Source of the DNA: Rhizobiaceae bacterium
GTDB taxonomy: Bacteria; Pseudomonadota; Alphaproteobacteria; Rhizobiales; Rhizobiaceae
Length of the DNA stretch: 6,619 nt
NCBI GenBank assembly: GCA_913776675.1
Contig: CAJYRE010000314.1
Span: 1-6,619 of the forward strand
Direction of reading: 5' to 3'
Below the pieces are notes generated by a model, which was not told where the DNA came from, searched no databases, and saw only the letters and a program-made list of their open reading frames with translations. Shown one piece after another: positions 5,667 through 6,619 of this stretch. The first letter of the stretch is position 1; every line of letters starts with the position of its first letter. Position numbers and translations under genes: made by a program.

Positions 5667-5686
5667 GCTGCTCTTGACTCTATCAA

Positions 5687-6115
5687 TCAAAGATGGGCAG
5701 CCAGCGAATCCAAGGAAAGCGCGTGCAGTATGGCGTGTCTGATCTTTTTCAGTTCATCTTCTGCGAGAATAATTTTCAGATATTTGCGCTTACCTGTCAA
5801 TGGATCACGGCCCGTATAGGGCAATCCCATGCGATCGTAACAAAGGGTCGCCAGCATATCAGCTTTCGCCCATTTGATTTTTCCAGGGTAGGGTGGCGGC
5901 GCTTCAAAGGGAAGCTCAACTTTACATTGGTATTTTATGCCTGCCCGGCTTGGTGTCGTGCTGAGTGGCACAACCGTGCAAAGCCCATCCCGGTGGGGCA
6001 GGCGCTGAGAGACGACCACAGCAAGGCGCTCTTTCACCATTTCGGGCTTTCTGAATCCGGTTGAATAATCGCAGATAACCACAAGGTCAAGCTGAGGCGG
6101 ATATTGTAAGCCCAT
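5687..6115 (-). CDS. PemK/MazF-family toxin (predicted endoribonuclease), no protein antitoxin visible
   Basis: This encodes 142 residues from ATG 6115. The fold signature is the opening strand LVVICDYS (11-18), then RLAVVVSQRL (30-39) and GLCTVVPLSTTPS (44-56). Arg30 and the Ser/Thr cluster at 52-54 occupy the places of the catalytic Arg and Thr/Ser of MazF/PemK RNases. WAKADMLATLCYDRM (82-96) corresponds to the family strand that follows, and the C-terminus is a helix (AEDELKKIRHAILHAL). At 142 residues it is longer than classical MazF (~110), with an insert around 98-112. Family members cleave single-stranded RNA and are normally held by a small DNA-binding antitoxin encoded just upstream. 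Here the 450 bases upstream contain no convincing antitoxin, and a structured RNA follows the stop. The family assignment is firm; toxicity is inferred. Confidence 0.85.
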   Translation of the reverse strand: MGLQYPPQLDLVVICDYSTGFRKPEMVKERLAVVVSQRLPHRDGLCTVVPLSTTPSRAGIKYQCKVELPFEAPPPYPGKIKWAKADMLATLCYDRMGLPYTGRDPLTGKRKYLKIILAEDELKKIRHAILHALSLDSLAAHL

Positions 6116-6128
6116 ATGCTACTTTTTC

Positions 6129-6158
6129 AATATTGCTTTGATTACAGCCATTTGTGAA
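6129..6158 (-). promoter_or_regulatory. Weak promoter candidate for the PemK/MazF-like gene
   Basis: TTCACA (6158-6153, 5 of 6 bases of the -35 consensus) is followed after 18 bases by AATATT (6134-6129, 4 of 6). The implied start is only a few bases before ATG 6115, giving a nearly leaderless message. That fits the poor ribosome site there but weakens the call. Confidence 0.25.
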
Positions 6159-6336
6159 CGATTCGTATGCCTTTGGAAAGGGCTGGGCAACAAAGCTTGC
6201 ACAGCATTGCTTGGCCTGAAAAACTTAGGCCCGCCCATGTTTTCACAATGGACAGGCCCGCAAGCCCCTTTTGGGAAGTGCCCTGTATGTGCCAGTTTTC
6301 ATGAAAAAATCAAGGTTGTGTGCCTGCTCGGTTATG

Positions 6337-6501
6337 TCACGTCCCCGGCGTGATTTCAACGCTTTGGTGTGAAGACCAAACCGCACAAAAGCCCCGCAAT
6401 CCGCGCTCCTCCGCGAAAAACACCCCGCAATTTTCCACCGTCATGCCGCTTGTGCCTATGATGCGCAAGATCGGAAAGCCGCGCCTTGCGCCAGCTTTCA
6501 T
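6337..6501 (-). CDS. Small hypothetical protein candidate
   Basis: This encodes 54 residues from ATG 6501, chosen because AGGGGA sits about 4-5 bases upstream, one of the best ribosome sites in the window. The product begins MKAGARRGFPILRIIGTSG and contains two Cys, with no recognised domain. It lies upstream of the PemK/MazF-like gene on the same strand, where a protein antitoxin would be expected, but with a gap of about 220 bases and no DNA-binding motif. It may be a chance frame or the remnant of a longer gene. Confidence 0.25.
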   Translation of the reverse strand: MKAGARRGFPILRIIGTSGMTVENCGVFFAEERGLRGFCAVWSSHQSVEITPGT

Positions 6502-6519
6502 GTCTTCCCCTTTGCTCTT

Positions 6520-6543
6520 GCCTGCCCCCTGTTTGGAGCAGGC
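6520..6543 (+). other. Hairpin just upstream of the capsid start
   Basis: GCCTGC (6520-6525) pairs with GCAGGC (6538-6543) across a 12-base loop, followed by CTTTAAT. The long loop and short tail make a poor terminator. It may only be 5'-leader structure of the capsid message or a processing site. Confidence 0.3.
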
Positions 6544-6567
6544 CTTTAATCCTAAAAGGAACAAAAC

Positions 6568-6619
6568 GTGAAAAAACTCATCGAACTACGCGAAAAGCGG
6601 GCCGCAAAACTGGCTGAAA
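6568..6619 (+). CDS. HK97-type phage major capsid protein, N-terminal start (partial)
   Basis: The first 17 codons are in the window, starting at GTG 6568 with AAAGGA at 6555-6560, seven bases upstream. The readable start, MKKLIELREKRAAKLAE, is basic and helical and is typical of the N-terminal scaffolding (delta) domain of HK97-fold major capsid proteins, which is removed by the prohead protease. The call rests on this short stretch plus the phage context of HNH and terL on the same strand. The protease and portal genes that normally sit upstream are not present, so the gene needs a promoter of its own or read-through across leftward genes. Confidence 0.7.
   Translation, partial: MKKLIELREKRAAKLAE

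Larger units (their letters stand above)
6116..6567. other. 452-base stretch without a confident gene, between toxin and capsid
   Basis: Several short frames occur on both strands (for example a plus-strand one at 6138-6353 with a single CPVC motif), but none shows a domain, steady codon use or a good start, except the small minus-strand candidate at 6501-6337. No remnant of portal or prohead protease was recognised. Local structure includes an inverted repeat TTTGGT/ACCAAA (6363-6368, 6375-6380) and the hairpin at 6520-6543. Promoters for the toxin gene (leftward) and for the capsid gene (rightward) should lie here. Confidence 0.5.

Noticed and set aside
1..6619. CRISPR array or insertion sequence
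   Set aside because: No regularly spaced repeats and no transposase frame or terminal inverted repeats were found on reading both strands.

Overview
The window reads as the early structural end of a degenerate or heavily rearranged HK97-type prophage next to a chromosomal gene. The host is a proteobacterium, most likely an alphaproteobacterium. That is an inference from the style of the phage proteins and the GC-rich codon use, not from a marker gene. The left edge is the 3' end of an EAL-domain (c-di-GMP phosphodiesterase) gene, probably host DNA. A 147-base gap with a nested dyad and an 11-base direct repeat separates it from the phage genes.

From 345 to 3393 four phage genes run tightly on the plus strand: a small conserved-looking protein, a winged-helix DNA-binding protein, an HNH endonuclease and the large terminase subunit (terL). 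The first three overlap by 8 bases at each junction, and terL follows two bases after the HNH gene. No small terminase gene lies between HNH and terL.

Where portal and prohead protease are expected, 3394-6567 instead holds about 3.2 kb of accessory DNA whose recognisable genes are all on the minus strand. First comes an AT-rich gene of unknown function with a TTG start (3402-4115). Next, at 4248-4368, is a second, diverged and frameshifted copy of the last ~42 codons of terL. After it come a full-length RhuM-family gene, a structured RNA candidate with its own possible promoter and a strong intrinsic terminator, and a PemK/MazF-family toxin gene without a visible protein antitoxin. The plus-strand phage programme resumes at 6568 with the first 17 codons of what looks like the major capsid protein.

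Two observations deserve attention. (1) The terL 3' end is present twice, and each copy is abutted within 4-8 bases by the stop codon of a convergent accessory gene. This suggests that the terL tail is a recombination platform for swapping cargo. (2) Between the PemK/MazF-like gene and rhuM lies a compact multi-stem RNA of ~125 nt with a GAAA tetraloop, read from the same strand. It could be an RNA antitoxin for the orphan toxin, or a leader/attenuator for rhuM.
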